Source: Hydrogenedens sp964549105
GTDB lineage: Bacteria > Hydrogenedentota > Hydrogenedentia > Hydrogenedentales > Hydrogenedentaceae
Reading direction: 5' to 3'
DNA length: 64,000 nt
Assembly (NCBI GenBank): GCA_964549105.1
Contig: CAZJTZ010000001.1
Coordinates: 186,001 to 250,000 of the forward strand
A program made the position numbers and the translations under genes. Position 1 is the stretch's first letter, and every line of letters starts with the position of its first letter. A model generated the notes under the pieces. It did no database searches. It was not told where the DNA came from and saw only the letters and a program-made list of their open reading frames with translations. Of the stretch, positions 43,383 to 51,419 are shown one piece after another.

Positions 43383-44489
43383 ATGAGTTACATTGCAGAG
43401 CGTATGAGTCGGATTGATGCAAGTGGAATTCGCAAAGTATTTGCATTAGCCGACAAGATGAAGAATCCGATAAACTTGAGCATTGGTCAACCGGATTATG
43501 ATGTTGATGAAGTTTGTAAAGAGGTAGCTATAAATGCTATAAAAAGCGGTTTTAATTCATATACTCAGACCTGGGGCATTGAAGAATTACGGGAGGCGGT
43601 TCAAGAATATTACCAGACAAAATTTGGAGTGAAAATATCAAATGTAATGATTACTTGTGGCGTAACTGGAGGACTTCTTCTGGCTCTATTAGCAACAGTG
43701 AATCCGGAAGATGAGGTTCTCCTTATAGACCCATACTTTGTCATGTATAAACATTTAGTAAACCTTTTAGGCGGAAAACCTGTCCTTATAGATACTTACC
43801 CGGATTTCCACTTAACAGCAGAAAAAATTGAATCTGCAATAACAGAAAAAACGAAGATTTTAATTCTTAACAGTCCATCGAATCCTGCTGGAATAGTCAT
43901 ATCAGAAGAAGATTTAGTCAAGATAGCAGAATTGGCAAAAAAGCATAAGTTATTAATCATTTCAGATGAAATTTATGAATCGTTATATTATGAGGGAAAA
44001 CCTTGCACAATCGTAGGTAAGTATGACCAGGTCCTCCTGCTGAACGGTTTTTCAAAAAATGCGGCAATGACAGGCTGGCGGATTGGTTATGCAGCAGGAC
44101 CTGAAGACATTATTCAACAGATGAATACCTTACAACAATATACCTTTGTATGTGCCCCTTCATTTGCACAAAAGGCGGCTGTTCAAGCACTGAAAACAGA
44201 TATGACAGAAAAAGTAAATGCCTATCGTAGAAAGAGAGATTTGATTTACGAAGGATTGAAGGACAATTTTAATGTTGTGAAACCGAAAGGTGCATTCTAT
44301 ATCTTTCCTGAAGCCCCAGGAGGAGATGGCGATGAATTTGTTAAAAAGGCAATAGAAAATAACATATTAATTATCCCGGGAAGTGTATTTTCCGAAAGGA
44401 AAACGCATTTTAGAATTTCCTATGCAGCAACGGATGAGACGATAAAAAGAGGTGTGGAAGCCTTAAACAAATTGGCAAAACAATTTTAA
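43383..44489 (+). CDS. Class I/II PLP-dependent aminotransferase (aspartate aminotransferase-like)
   Basis: A 368-residue fold-type I aminotransferase. It has INLSIGQPDYDV, TCGVTGGLLLAL (phosphate), NSPSNPAG, the ISDEIYESL Asp-Tyr pair, GFSK225NAAMTGWRIGY with the PLP Lys, and a C-terminal FRISYAATDETI with the carboxylate-binding Arg. AAGGAG precedes the ATG. The amino donor cannot be fixed from sequence; this subgroup includes aspartate and aromatic/alanine aminotransferases. Confidence 0.92.
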   Translation: MSYIAERMSRIDASGIRKVFALADKMKNPINLSIGQPDYDVDEVCKEVAINAIKSGFNSYTQTWGIEELREAVQEYYQTKFGVKISNVMITCGVTGGLLLALLATVNPEDEVLLIDPYFVMYKHLVNLLGGKPVLIDTYPDFHLTAEKIESAITEKTKILILNSPSNPAGIVISEEDLVKIAELAKKHKLLIISDEIYESLYYEGKPCTIVGKYDQVLLLNGFSKNAAMTGWRIGYAAGPEDIIQQMNTLQQYTFVCAPSFAQKAAVQALKTDMTEKVNAYRRKRDLIYEGLKDNFNVVKPKGAFYIFPEAPGGDGDEFVKKAIENNILIIPGSVFSERKTHFRISYAATDETIKRGVEALNKLAKQF

Positions 44490-44509
44490 TAGATTATAGA
44501 CCAACACAC

Positions 44510-44548
44510 TTTAGCAGTGTGCATTCACAACTGTTTGCTAAAAGTTTT
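44510..44548 (+). terminator. Stem-loop after the aminotransferase gene
   Basis: TTTAG-CAGTGTG pairs with CACA(A)CTG and CTAAA, with a 4-base loop and two bulges, followed by AGTTTTG. It starts 20 bases after the stop codon. Confidence 0.5.
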
Positions 44549-44926
44549 GATAAAGATTATTCGTTTTTGTGATAGACGATACACAATATTTTTTTACAAA
44601 ATATTTAAAGGCTGGCTTTTGGGGGTAACCACAAATCTTATTGTGGGAATAAATGGTATCTTTTAAAAACATTTTTATATATAAAAATAATATTATAAGA
44701 TACTCCTTATGAAAATTATTTTTATATCTATCACCATTTATAAGTTAATATTTTTAGATTGTTTCCATTATATTTTTTCTTTACTGCATTTAGAATTTCT
44801 ATCTTTGAAAGTAGTAATATTAAATTATTTGTATTCAGTTCTAATCATCTTTTTGTAAAATAAAGTTGTGATTTTAGCATAAAATATTGCATACTGAAAC
44901 AAAACATATAACAAAAGAAAGAAACT
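44549..44926. other. AT-rich non-coding stretch before fliW
   Basis: No gene is seen. A small inverted repeat CCACAA/TTGTGG lies at 44629-44646. TAAAGTTG at 44861 resembles a flagellar sigma-28 -35 element, but no matching -10 follows. The fliW promoter is probably near the end of this stretch and was not identified. Confidence 0.4.
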
Positions 44927-45385
44927 ATGAAACTTCAAACTACACGATTTGGTGAGATAGAAGTAGATGAAAATCAAGTTCTTACATTTGTTAAGCCAAT
45001 TTTAGGTTTTCAAAAGTATGAAAAATTTATTTTAATTCCGGGTCCAAACGAGAGTCCCTTATGGTGGCTTCAATCGGCGGAAGATGGTGCTTTAGCATTT
45101 TTGCTATTAGAACCCCATCAGGTCCTACCTGATTATCAAGTCTCTTTTACTCCGCAGGACCTACATGAACTTCGGGCTACATCTTCAGAAGAGATTTCAA
45201 TATATACTCTGCTTGTAGTTCCTGAAGACCCCTCAAAAATCCGGACTAATTTGAAAGCCCCTATTGTAGTAAATATTAAAACACGGTTAGCAAAGCAAAT
45301 GGTATTGGACAGAACGGATTATCCTGTCCAATGGTTCCTTGCGCAGCCCCAACATAAACAACCAACCAACAGACAGGAGGTCTAA
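44927..45385 (+). CDS. fliW: Flagellar assembly factor FliW
   Basis: A 152-residue protein with the FliW pattern: QTTRFGEIEVDENQVLTFVKPILGF, FILIPGPNESPLWWLQSAEDGALAFLL, and LKAPIVVNIKTRLAKQMVLD. FliW binds CsrA and flagellin, releasing CsrA to repress flagellin translation when flagellin is not exported. It is directly upstream of csrA, the standard arrangement; no flagellin gene is in the window. Confidence 0.95.
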   Translation: MKLQTTRFGEIEVDENQVLTFVKPILGFQKYEKFILIPGPNESPLWWLQSAEDGALAFLLLEPHQVLPDYQVSFTPQDLHELRATSSEEISIYTLLVVPEDPSKIRTNLKAPIVVNIKTRLAKQMVLDRTDYPVQWFLAQPQHKQPTNRQEV

Positions 45386-45386
45386 C

Positions 45387-45641
45387 ATGCTTGTACTTAC
45401 GCGTAAGGAAGATGAAAGCATCATGATTGGTGATAACATTGAAATTAAAGTTCTTGAACTGCGTGAAAATCAAGTCAAATTAGGTATCGAAGCACCTCGC
45501 TCCATTCCTGTTCATCGAAAGGAGGTATACCTATCTATCAAGAATGAAAATGAAGAAGCAGCAAGAATGAAATCGCCCAGCGGCGAAATTCCTGTATTTC
45601 CATCTAAAAAAGGAGAAAAGAAAAATGGAAATAATCATTGA
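45387..45641 (+). CDS. csrA: Carbon storage/translation regulator CsrA
   Basis: An 84-residue protein starting MLVLTRKEDESIMIGD, then IEIKVLELRENQVKLGIEAP and HRKEVY, the RNA-binding strands of CsrA, with a 20-residue C-terminal tail. The ATG at 45387 has AGGAGG 6 bases upstream, just inside the fliW end; a longer frame from 45339 only covers the fliW tail. It overlaps the next gene by 17 bases. It is antagonised by FliW and represses flagellin mRNA. Confidence 0.95.
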   Translation: MLVLTRKEDESIMIGDNIEIKVLELRENQVKLGIEAPRSIPVHRKEVYLSIKNENEEAARMKSPSGEIPVFPSKKGEKKNGNNH

Positions 45642-46260
45642 TGGAATAAAAGGGTTTACTTTTACGAAACCTTCTAACACGCTCCAATCTGCCCTTAATG
45701 AGATAATGGATTATTTAAATAAAGAGCAATTGGCTATGGTAAAGTTAAAGGTCAATGAGCAGGAGGTATATCCAGGGAAATCGTTAGAGGCTATTCAAGA
45801 TATGAACACTTCCAATATAATAACATTGGAAGTTAATACCTATCCTATTCTCCAACTTATAGAAGAAAGCATTGCTGATTTGGAATTATACACCCCAGAA
45901 TTAGGTGATTTATGTCGTGAAATTGCGAAGGTGTTCCAGAGTGAGAAACCAGATGAAGGTTTTGACCCCTTTCAGAAACTTTCAGGTATTTGGGGGGAAA
46001 TAAAAAAACGAGAATCATTAATTATAAATTTGCTTGGCTCTCATTTAAATAAGACTGACCCTACAGTTCTGAAGATACAAGAACATCATGACAAATTAAA
46101 TCAAGTGCTTGAAGATGCTTATAAATCGCTTAAAAATGAAGATTGCATTGGATTGGGCGACTTGCTGGAATATGAACTTGCTCCTCTTGCAGATAAAGAA
46201 CCTGAAATCGTCAAGCAACTAAAACAACTTATATCAAACTATATATCAAAAGAAACCTGA
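45625..46260 (+). CDS. Unknown protein in the fliW-csrA operon
   Basis: A 211-residue protein with no family I recognise. Residues 1-75 look like a small alpha/beta domain (MEIIIDGIKGFTF, a helix, LAMVKLKVNEQEVYP, SNIITLEVN). Residues 80-211 are almost wholly helical, like a chaperone bundle (IEESIADLELYTPELGDLCREIAKV, ILKIQEHHDKLNQVLEDAY, EIVKQLKQLISNYI). It overlaps csrA by 17 bases and precedes the glycosyltransferase genes, so a flagellar export or secretion chaperone role is possible but inferred only from position. Confidence 0.55.
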   Translation: MEIIIDGIKGFTFTKPSNTLQSALNEIMDYLNKEQLAMVKLKVNEQEVYPGKSLEAIQDMNTSNIITLEVNTYPILQLIEESIADLELYTPELGDLCREIAKVFQSEKPDEGFDPFQKLSGIWGEIKKRESLIINLLGSHLNKTDPTVLKIQEHHDKLNQVLEDAYKSLKNEDCIGLGDLLEYELAPLADKEPEIVKQLKQLISNYISKET

Positions 46261-46299
46261 TTTGATTTTACCATCTTTAATTCTTAAAAGAAGAAAAAT

Positions 46300-49200
46300 A
46301 TGGGTCAACCGAGAATATTAACTTTTAACTTTCATGAGCCCTATATGTGCCTTATGGCGAAAACCGGGTTTGAAATGGATTTAGGGCTATATAGCGAGGG
46401 GCTGCTTGCAAGAAAATGGAAAACAGAATTCCGTCCTATACCTGAAAATCTGCATGAAATTCCTGAAAGGGAATGGCGGGAACGATTATTTCAGGGGGGA
46501 TATGACCTTGTTATTGCTCACAATGAAACTAATGCGTGGGATATTCGGGAAGCACCGTGTTCGAAAATTTTGGTATGCCACAATCGAAAAACCTTTTTAA
46601 AGACCACTTTACCTAAAAATGACCCTGCTGTTTTTGAAAATTTTGAGAGAATGTTAAATTATCTGTCGAAACTGTTTACTTTTGTATTTATTTCGCCTTC
46701 CAAGAGAGATGACTACGGCTATCCGGGATATGTTGTTTTACCTGGAATAGATGTAGAAGAATATGGAGGATACCGAGGGGAGAAACAGGTTATCTTGCGA
46801 GTTGGCAATTATATGCAAATGCGGAACTGGATGTTTGATTTTCCCCTTCAAGAAGAACTTTGTAAAGGACTGTCTACTATAATTGTTGGAGAAAATCCGG
46901 GAATAGAAAATTCAAAGCCGTCTAAAAGTTTTGAAGAGTTGCTTGAAGCCTATCGTTCCCATCGGTGTTTGCTACATATTACAAGACAAGAATTTGAAGA
47001 TGGCTATAATCTTTCTACATTAGAAGCAATGGCTTGTGGTATGCCTGTGGTTTCGATAAGCAACCATTCTTCTCCCATCACCAATGAAGTAGATGGGTTT
47101 ACATCCTTTGACTCTGCACGACTACGAAAATATCTTGAACTCCTTTTAGAAAATCATGAATTAGCCACCGAGATAGGGACACGAGGCAGGGAAACTGTTA
47201 AAAAGAAATTCCCAATCTCACATTTTGTTGAAAAATGGCGAAATATTATTTTGAAACATAGTGGACAGGAAACCTCAACGATTCAAATTACCCAGCCTGA
47301 GGTTCATAAGAAGCATTACCAGATATTGTTAGATTATGTATCCTCACCCCATACCACAGCACGGTATTTTGAGTTCGCCTTTGAAAAAGACCACTATGTT
47401 GTTACAGCGGGTTATCGTTGTCCAGAAGAAATTCTTCATCGTTGGGGATTTCAAAATCCTCCGTCTTACCCTCCGCAACGGATACCGACCTCTTTCGACG
47501 AAAAGAGATTTGAACAGTTATTAGCCGGGCTACCCAACGGATATAGTGCAGACTTTTATTTATATGTTGATTCAGGGCTTAAAACAGTAAGTCCTACATT
47601 AGATTTACTTAATATCCCCCGAGTAGCCTATTTTATTGACACTCATTTAGATTTTCAGACACGACTTGAAATGGCAAAACATTTTGATATTGTGTTTTTG
47701 GCACAAAAAGGGCATGTGGAATTTTTTAAGGAGCAGGGCATTCGTTATGTATTCTGGCTACCCCTTGCCTGCGACCCTGAGCTATATCCCAAAGAGGTAC
47801 TGCAACGCGACATTGATGTCTCGTATATAGGTAGCCTATCGCCGGATGAAGGGGATAAAAGGAGAAAACTCTTATCAAAAGTTGCAGAGATATTCCCCAA
47901 TAATTATATTGGCAAAAAATGGCCACTTGAGATGGGTGAGATATACTCAAGAAGTAAAATTGTGGTCAATTCTGCAATTAATTATGATTTGAATATGCGT
48001 GTATTTGAAGGTATGGCTTCAGGTGCTTTACTTATTACAGACCCAGCAGATAGCCTACAAGAACTATTTGAAGATGGGAAAGACCTTGTCATTTATCAAG
48101 ACGAAGAAGACTTGATTGATAAGATTCACTACTATCTCGAACACGATAACGAACGCATAGAAATTGCAAATCGAGGGCAGCAAAAGGTTCTCCAACACCA
48201 TACCTACTACCATAGAGCAAAAGAAATTGTCAAAAAAGTAGAAGAGATTTTTAAGATTCACACTACAAAGTCTCAACAATTAGAAGTCAAATCTATTAAT
48301 TATTATTCTTCTAAACGAACAGAGGTATTATCTTATGTCCCAAAAGATACAAGAAAAGTTCTTGATGTAGGTTGTGCCGGTGGACATTTTGGATTAGCCT
48401 TAAAACAGGAGTTGGGAGTAGAGGAAGTAGTAGGAATTGAGGTAGTTCCTGAAATTGCGGAAATTGCGAAAAAGAATTTAGATAAAGTTTTGGTTGGAAA
48501 TATTGAAGAAAATGATTTTCCTCTTGAAGAAAACTATTTTGACTTAATAACCTGTTGTGATGTTTTGGAGCATACGGAAAATCCAGTAAAAGTATTAAGG
48601 AAATTGACCCAATACTTAAAGCCTTATGGCCGTGTAATTATAAGTATCCCAAATATCCAATACTGGGGCACTATTTACAATCTGTCTTTTGGTAGATGGG
48701 ATTATCGAGACTCAGGCATTTTAGATATAACCCACTTAAAATTTTACACAAAGAAGAAATTGCGAGAGTTTATAAGAGCATCGGGACTGCTTACCAATAA
48801 TATCTTCTCTTTAACGATAGCACCTAAAGAATATGTGCCACGCGATAAAGATGGAAAAATACAGATAGGAAAAGTAGCCATCGAAAATGTATCTGATGAG
48901 GAATATGAGGCATTCCGGACATTTCAATATATTGCTACTGCACAAAAAATGCCTTCGGACCTAAATGAGATTAACGAACAGGTACGTGAACTATTAAATA
49001 GTAGAAATATAGGCATGTTATTTGAACTGGCAAAAGTAGAAGGAGATATACCCCTGTGGAAAAGGAAAAGTATTGAAGGAAAGGCTTATGCCTATTCAGG
49101 GGACTTTTTAAAAGCACAGAACTCCTATTTGGAAGCATTAGAGATTGAAGAAAATAGTGAATTACTGGTTGAGTATGGTTTACTTTTGATTGCAATGAAT

Positions 49201-49611
49201 CAATCCACCACAGCAATAAATTACTTATTGCAAGTATATGAAGATGAACCTGAAAATATTAAACTTCGTCTGGCTATGGGACAAGCCTATCTGCAAATGG
49301 GAGAGATTCAGAAGTCTTATGAACATTTACATTATGCCTTTTCCAACAGTTATGACTATCCAGAAGTCCTAAATCTATATGTTCAAGTCTGTGAATATCT
49401 CGGATATTTGACAGAAGCCGAATCTGCGATAAAACAGTTTATAAGTTTCTATCCAGGTGAGGTATCTATTGCACTGATATATTCTCGTTTTTTGTCGAGA
49501 CATAATAGGATAGAAGATGCTATAAATACGCTCCGAGAATATAAAGAATTTTTTGGAGAAAATGAAGAATTAAAAAAGGAACTAAAACAATTAGAAAATC
49601 GTCCGAATTAA
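46300..49611 (+). CDS. Four-part glycosyltransferase / CgeB-type glycosyltransferase / methyltransferase / TPR fusion
   Basis: A 1103-residue protein. Residues about 1-320 are a GT4/GT-B-like glycosyltransferase (ending TLEAMACGMPVVSISNHSSPI). About 345-650 is a second GT of the CgeB type (FYLYVDSGLKTVSPTLDLL, ACDPELYP, VFEGMASGALLITDPAD). About 665-880 is a class I SAM methyltransferase (VLDVGCAGGHFG, ITCCDVLEHTENP). The last 200 residues are TPR repeats. No signal or TM segment is present, so it is cytoplasmic. Two sugar additions and methylation in one chain suggest a processive decoration of a protein or glycan. It follows the unknown gene by 39 bases. Confidence 0.8.
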   Translation: MGQPRILTFNFHEPYMCLMAKTGFEMDLGLYSEGLLARKWKTEFRPIPENLHEIPEREWRERLFQGGYDLVIAHNETNAWDIREAPCSKILVCHNRKTFLKTTLPKNDPAVFENFERMLNYLSKLFTFVFISPSKRDDYGYPGYVVLPGIDVEEYGGYRGEKQVILRVGNYMQMRNWMFDFPLQEELCKGLSTIIVGENPGIENSKPSKSFEELLEAYRSHRCLLHITRQEFEDGYNLSTLEAMACGMPVVSISNHSSPITNEVDGFTSFDSARLRKYLELLLENHELATEIGTRGRETVKKKFPISHFVEKWRNIILKHSGQETSTIQITQPEVHKKHYQILLDYVSSPHTTARYFEFAFEKDHYVVTAGYRCPEEILHRWGFQNPPSYPPQRIPTSFDEKRFEQLLAGLPNGYSADFYLYVDSGLKTVSPTLDLLNIPRVAYFIDTHLDFQTRLEMAKHFDIVFLAQKGHVEFFKEQGIRYVFWLPLACDPELYPKEVLQRDIDVSYIGSLSPDEGDKRRKLLSKVAEIFPNNYIGKKWPLEMGEIYSRSKIVVNSAINYDLNMRVFEGMASGALLITDPADSLQELFEDGKDLVIYQDEEDLIDKIHYYLEHDNERIEIANRGQQKVLQHHTYYHRAKEIVKKVEEIFKIHTTKSQQLEVKSINYYSSKRTEVLSYVPKDTRKVLDVGCAGGHFGLALKQELGVEEVVGIEVVPEIAEIAKKNLDKVLVGNIEENDFPLEENYFDLITCCDVLEHTENPVKVLRKLTQYLKPYGRVIISIPNIQYWGTIYNLSFGRWDYRDSGILDITHLKFYTKKKLREFIRASGLLTNNIFSLTIAPKEYVPRDKDGKIQIGKVAIENVSDEEYEAFRTFQYIATAQKMPSDLNEINEQVRELLNSRNIGMLFELAKVEGDIPLWKRKSIEGKAYAYSGDFLKAQNSYLEALEIEENSELLVEYGLLLIAMNQSTTAINYLLQVYEDEPENIKLRLAMGQAYLQMGEIQKSYEHLHYAFSNSYDYPEVLNLYVQVCEYLGYLTEAESAIKQFISFYPGEVSIALIYSRFLSRHNRIEDAINTLREYKEFFGENEELKKELKQLENRPN

Positions 49612-49632
49612 TATATGGGAGAAATAGGATAC

Positions 49633-51417
49633 ATGAAGGCATTCAAAACCATCGCTGAGTGGAGGCAGGAAATATCCAAAGATTATAACAGTGAACGAGT
49701 AGAACTTATAGAAAAGCGAAACGGGATAAAAACTATCAAGGTAGAAGGGCTTTTATATCACAGTCAATATAATCCTGTTGAGGAAGCCAAAAAACTGATT
49801 GATTCTTCTGCATTAGACCCCAAAAGACCTGTGGTTGTAGTTGGGTTAGGGTTAGGGTATCATGTGCAGGAATTGACAGATAGGAAATATTCTCTTATTA
49901 TTATCGAACCAGATAGAGATGTGGCTTGCACGGCTCTAACTCATAGTTCCTTGCCTGACAACCTTTTGCTGGCTATACCTGACACGATTGAAGATTTGTT
50001 TGATGACAACTTTTTTATTAATTATCTGGACAAAATTCCTCAACCATTTTTTCATCCTGTTGTAAGCAAAATACATGTTGATTTTTGTGAAAGCCTGATT
50101 AAACAAATGTCGAAGGTCTGTTTTAGTCAGCAGCATTTGAATATTGCCATAGTAGGTCCCATGTATGGAGGCTCACTTCCTATTGCTCGATATTTGAACC
50201 GTGCTTTTCGAAAATTGGGGCATCAGACTTTATTTGTTGATATGGAAATAGCATGGAATCTTTTTAGTTCTATTAGAAAGACCTTAAAGACCTCAAAACT
50301 CGCTCACTCACTTGAAGACTTTCTTACAAAATTTTTGTCTGAATGGTGTTTTGCACAAGTTTTTGAATTTCAGCCTGAAATTTGTATTGTCATGGCACAA
50401 GCACCTGTAACAAATTCTTTTGTAGCAAGGTTAAATGAAAAAGGGGTTGTAACGGCTTTCTGGTTTGTAGAGAATTGGCGACATCTCAGTTATTGGAAGG
50501 AGATAGCACCATTTTATAATTTGTTTTTTCATATCCAACCGGGTGAGTTTGATGACAAATTGGATTCAATTGGCTGCAATTGTCATTTCCCTGTATTAAC
50601 TGGCTGTGACCCTGAACTTCACGCCCCGGTTAAATTAACATCCGAAGAGGAAAAGATATATAGATGTGATGTTTCATTTGCAGGAGCAGGTTATTACAAC
50701 CGAATCAAAATGCTAAAAGGGCTAACCGATTATAACTTGAAAATCTGGGGTGTAAACTGGAATGAGCAAGAATTGCTTCCGCATGTGGTTGAAGGTTCAA
50801 AAGGATTTGATACAGAAGAATACATGAAAATTGTAGCAGGTTCAAAAATAAATTTAAATCTTCACTCAAGCGTTATCCATGAAGGGGTTGACCCCAATGC
50901 TGATGCTATTAATCCACGCGTTTTTGAAATAGCCTCAGCAGGTGGATTCCAACTATGCGACCTATGTAAAGGACTGGAAAAGTTGTTTGATACAAGAAAT
51001 GAAATACCAACCTATACAGACCTGAAATCTTTGAGAAACAAAATAGATTATTTCTTAAAGCATGAAGAGGAACGCAAACAAATTGCAAAGAAGGCACAGG
51101 AACGAGCCTTAAAGGAACATACTTATAAGCACAGAGCCAGTCAGATGTTGGACTACATTTTGGAGTTTTATGGTGGTAAAATAATGAGGAAAGGAATGCG
51201 AATCCAGAGAACCGTCGGTGAAGTAGTGCAACGCTATGGCAAGGATACACCACTTGGTCAATGGCTTTCTTCACTACCGCAAGATGTCCCATTCGTTCAG
51301 GAGGAAATCGACAAATACCTGCCAATGATTGACGACGAAACGCCCTTACCCGCAGGGGTACTCTGGTATTTGAATGAAGTGCGTGCTTTTGGCGAACAAT
51401 TATTAAGGGAGAAATAA
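49633..51417 (+). CDS. CgeB-type glycosyltransferase with Maf-like N-terminal domain
   Basis: A 594-residue protein from the ATG at 49633, which has AGGA 6 bases upstream; an in-frame ATG at 49615 lacks a Shine-Dalgarno. The N-terminus (about 1-140) follows the motility-associated factor (Maf/MptE-like) pattern: YHSQYNPVEEAKKL, VVVVGLGLGYHVQELTD, IIIEPDRDV. The remainder (about 165-530) is a CgeB/DUF3880-type GT (GPMYGGSLPIARYLNRAF, SGCDPELHAP-like TGCDPELH, RVFEIASAGGFQLCD). Maf proteins add nonulosonic acids to flagellin. Co-location with fliW-csrA makes flagellin or surface-protein glycosylation the best guess. Confidence 0.75.
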   Translation: MKAFKTIAEWRQEISKDYNSERVELIEKRNGIKTIKVEGLLYHSQYNPVEEAKKLIDSSALDPKRPVVVVGLGLGYHVQELTDRKYSLIIIEPDRDVACTALTHSSLPDNLLLAIPDTIEDLFDDNFFINYLDKIPQPFFHPVVSKIHVDFCESLIKQMSKVCFSQQHLNIAIVGPMYGGSLPIARYLNRAFRKLGHQTLFVDMEIAWNLFSSIRKTLKTSKLAHSLEDFLTKFLSEWCFAQVFEFQPEICIVMAQAPVTNSFVARLNEKGVVTAFWFVENWRHLSYWKEIAPFYNLFFHIQPGEFDDKLDSIGCNCHFPVLTGCDPELHAPVKLTSEEEKIYRCDVSFAGAGYYNRIKMLKGLTDYNLKIWGVNWNEQELLPHVVEGSKGFDTEEYMKIVAGSKINLNLHSSVIHEGVDPNADAINPRVFEIASAGGFQLCDLCKGLEKLFDTRNEIPTYTDLKSLRNKIDYFLKHEEERKQIAKKAQERALKEHTYKHRASQMLDYILEFYGGKIMRKGMRIQRTVGEVVQRYGKDTPLGQWLSSLPQDVPFVQEEIDKYLPMIDDETPLPAGVLWYLNEVRAFGEQLLREK

Positions 51418-51419
51418 TT

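Noticed and set aside
44861..44890. Flagellar sigma-28 promoter for fliW
   Set aside because: TAAAGTTG fits the -35, but no GCCGATAA-like -10 occurs at the right spacing; GCATAAAA is only partly similar and is too close.
45339..45386. 16-residue N-terminal extension of CsrA
   Set aside because: It lies in the end of fliW; CsrA starts at the ATG with AGGAGG at 45387.
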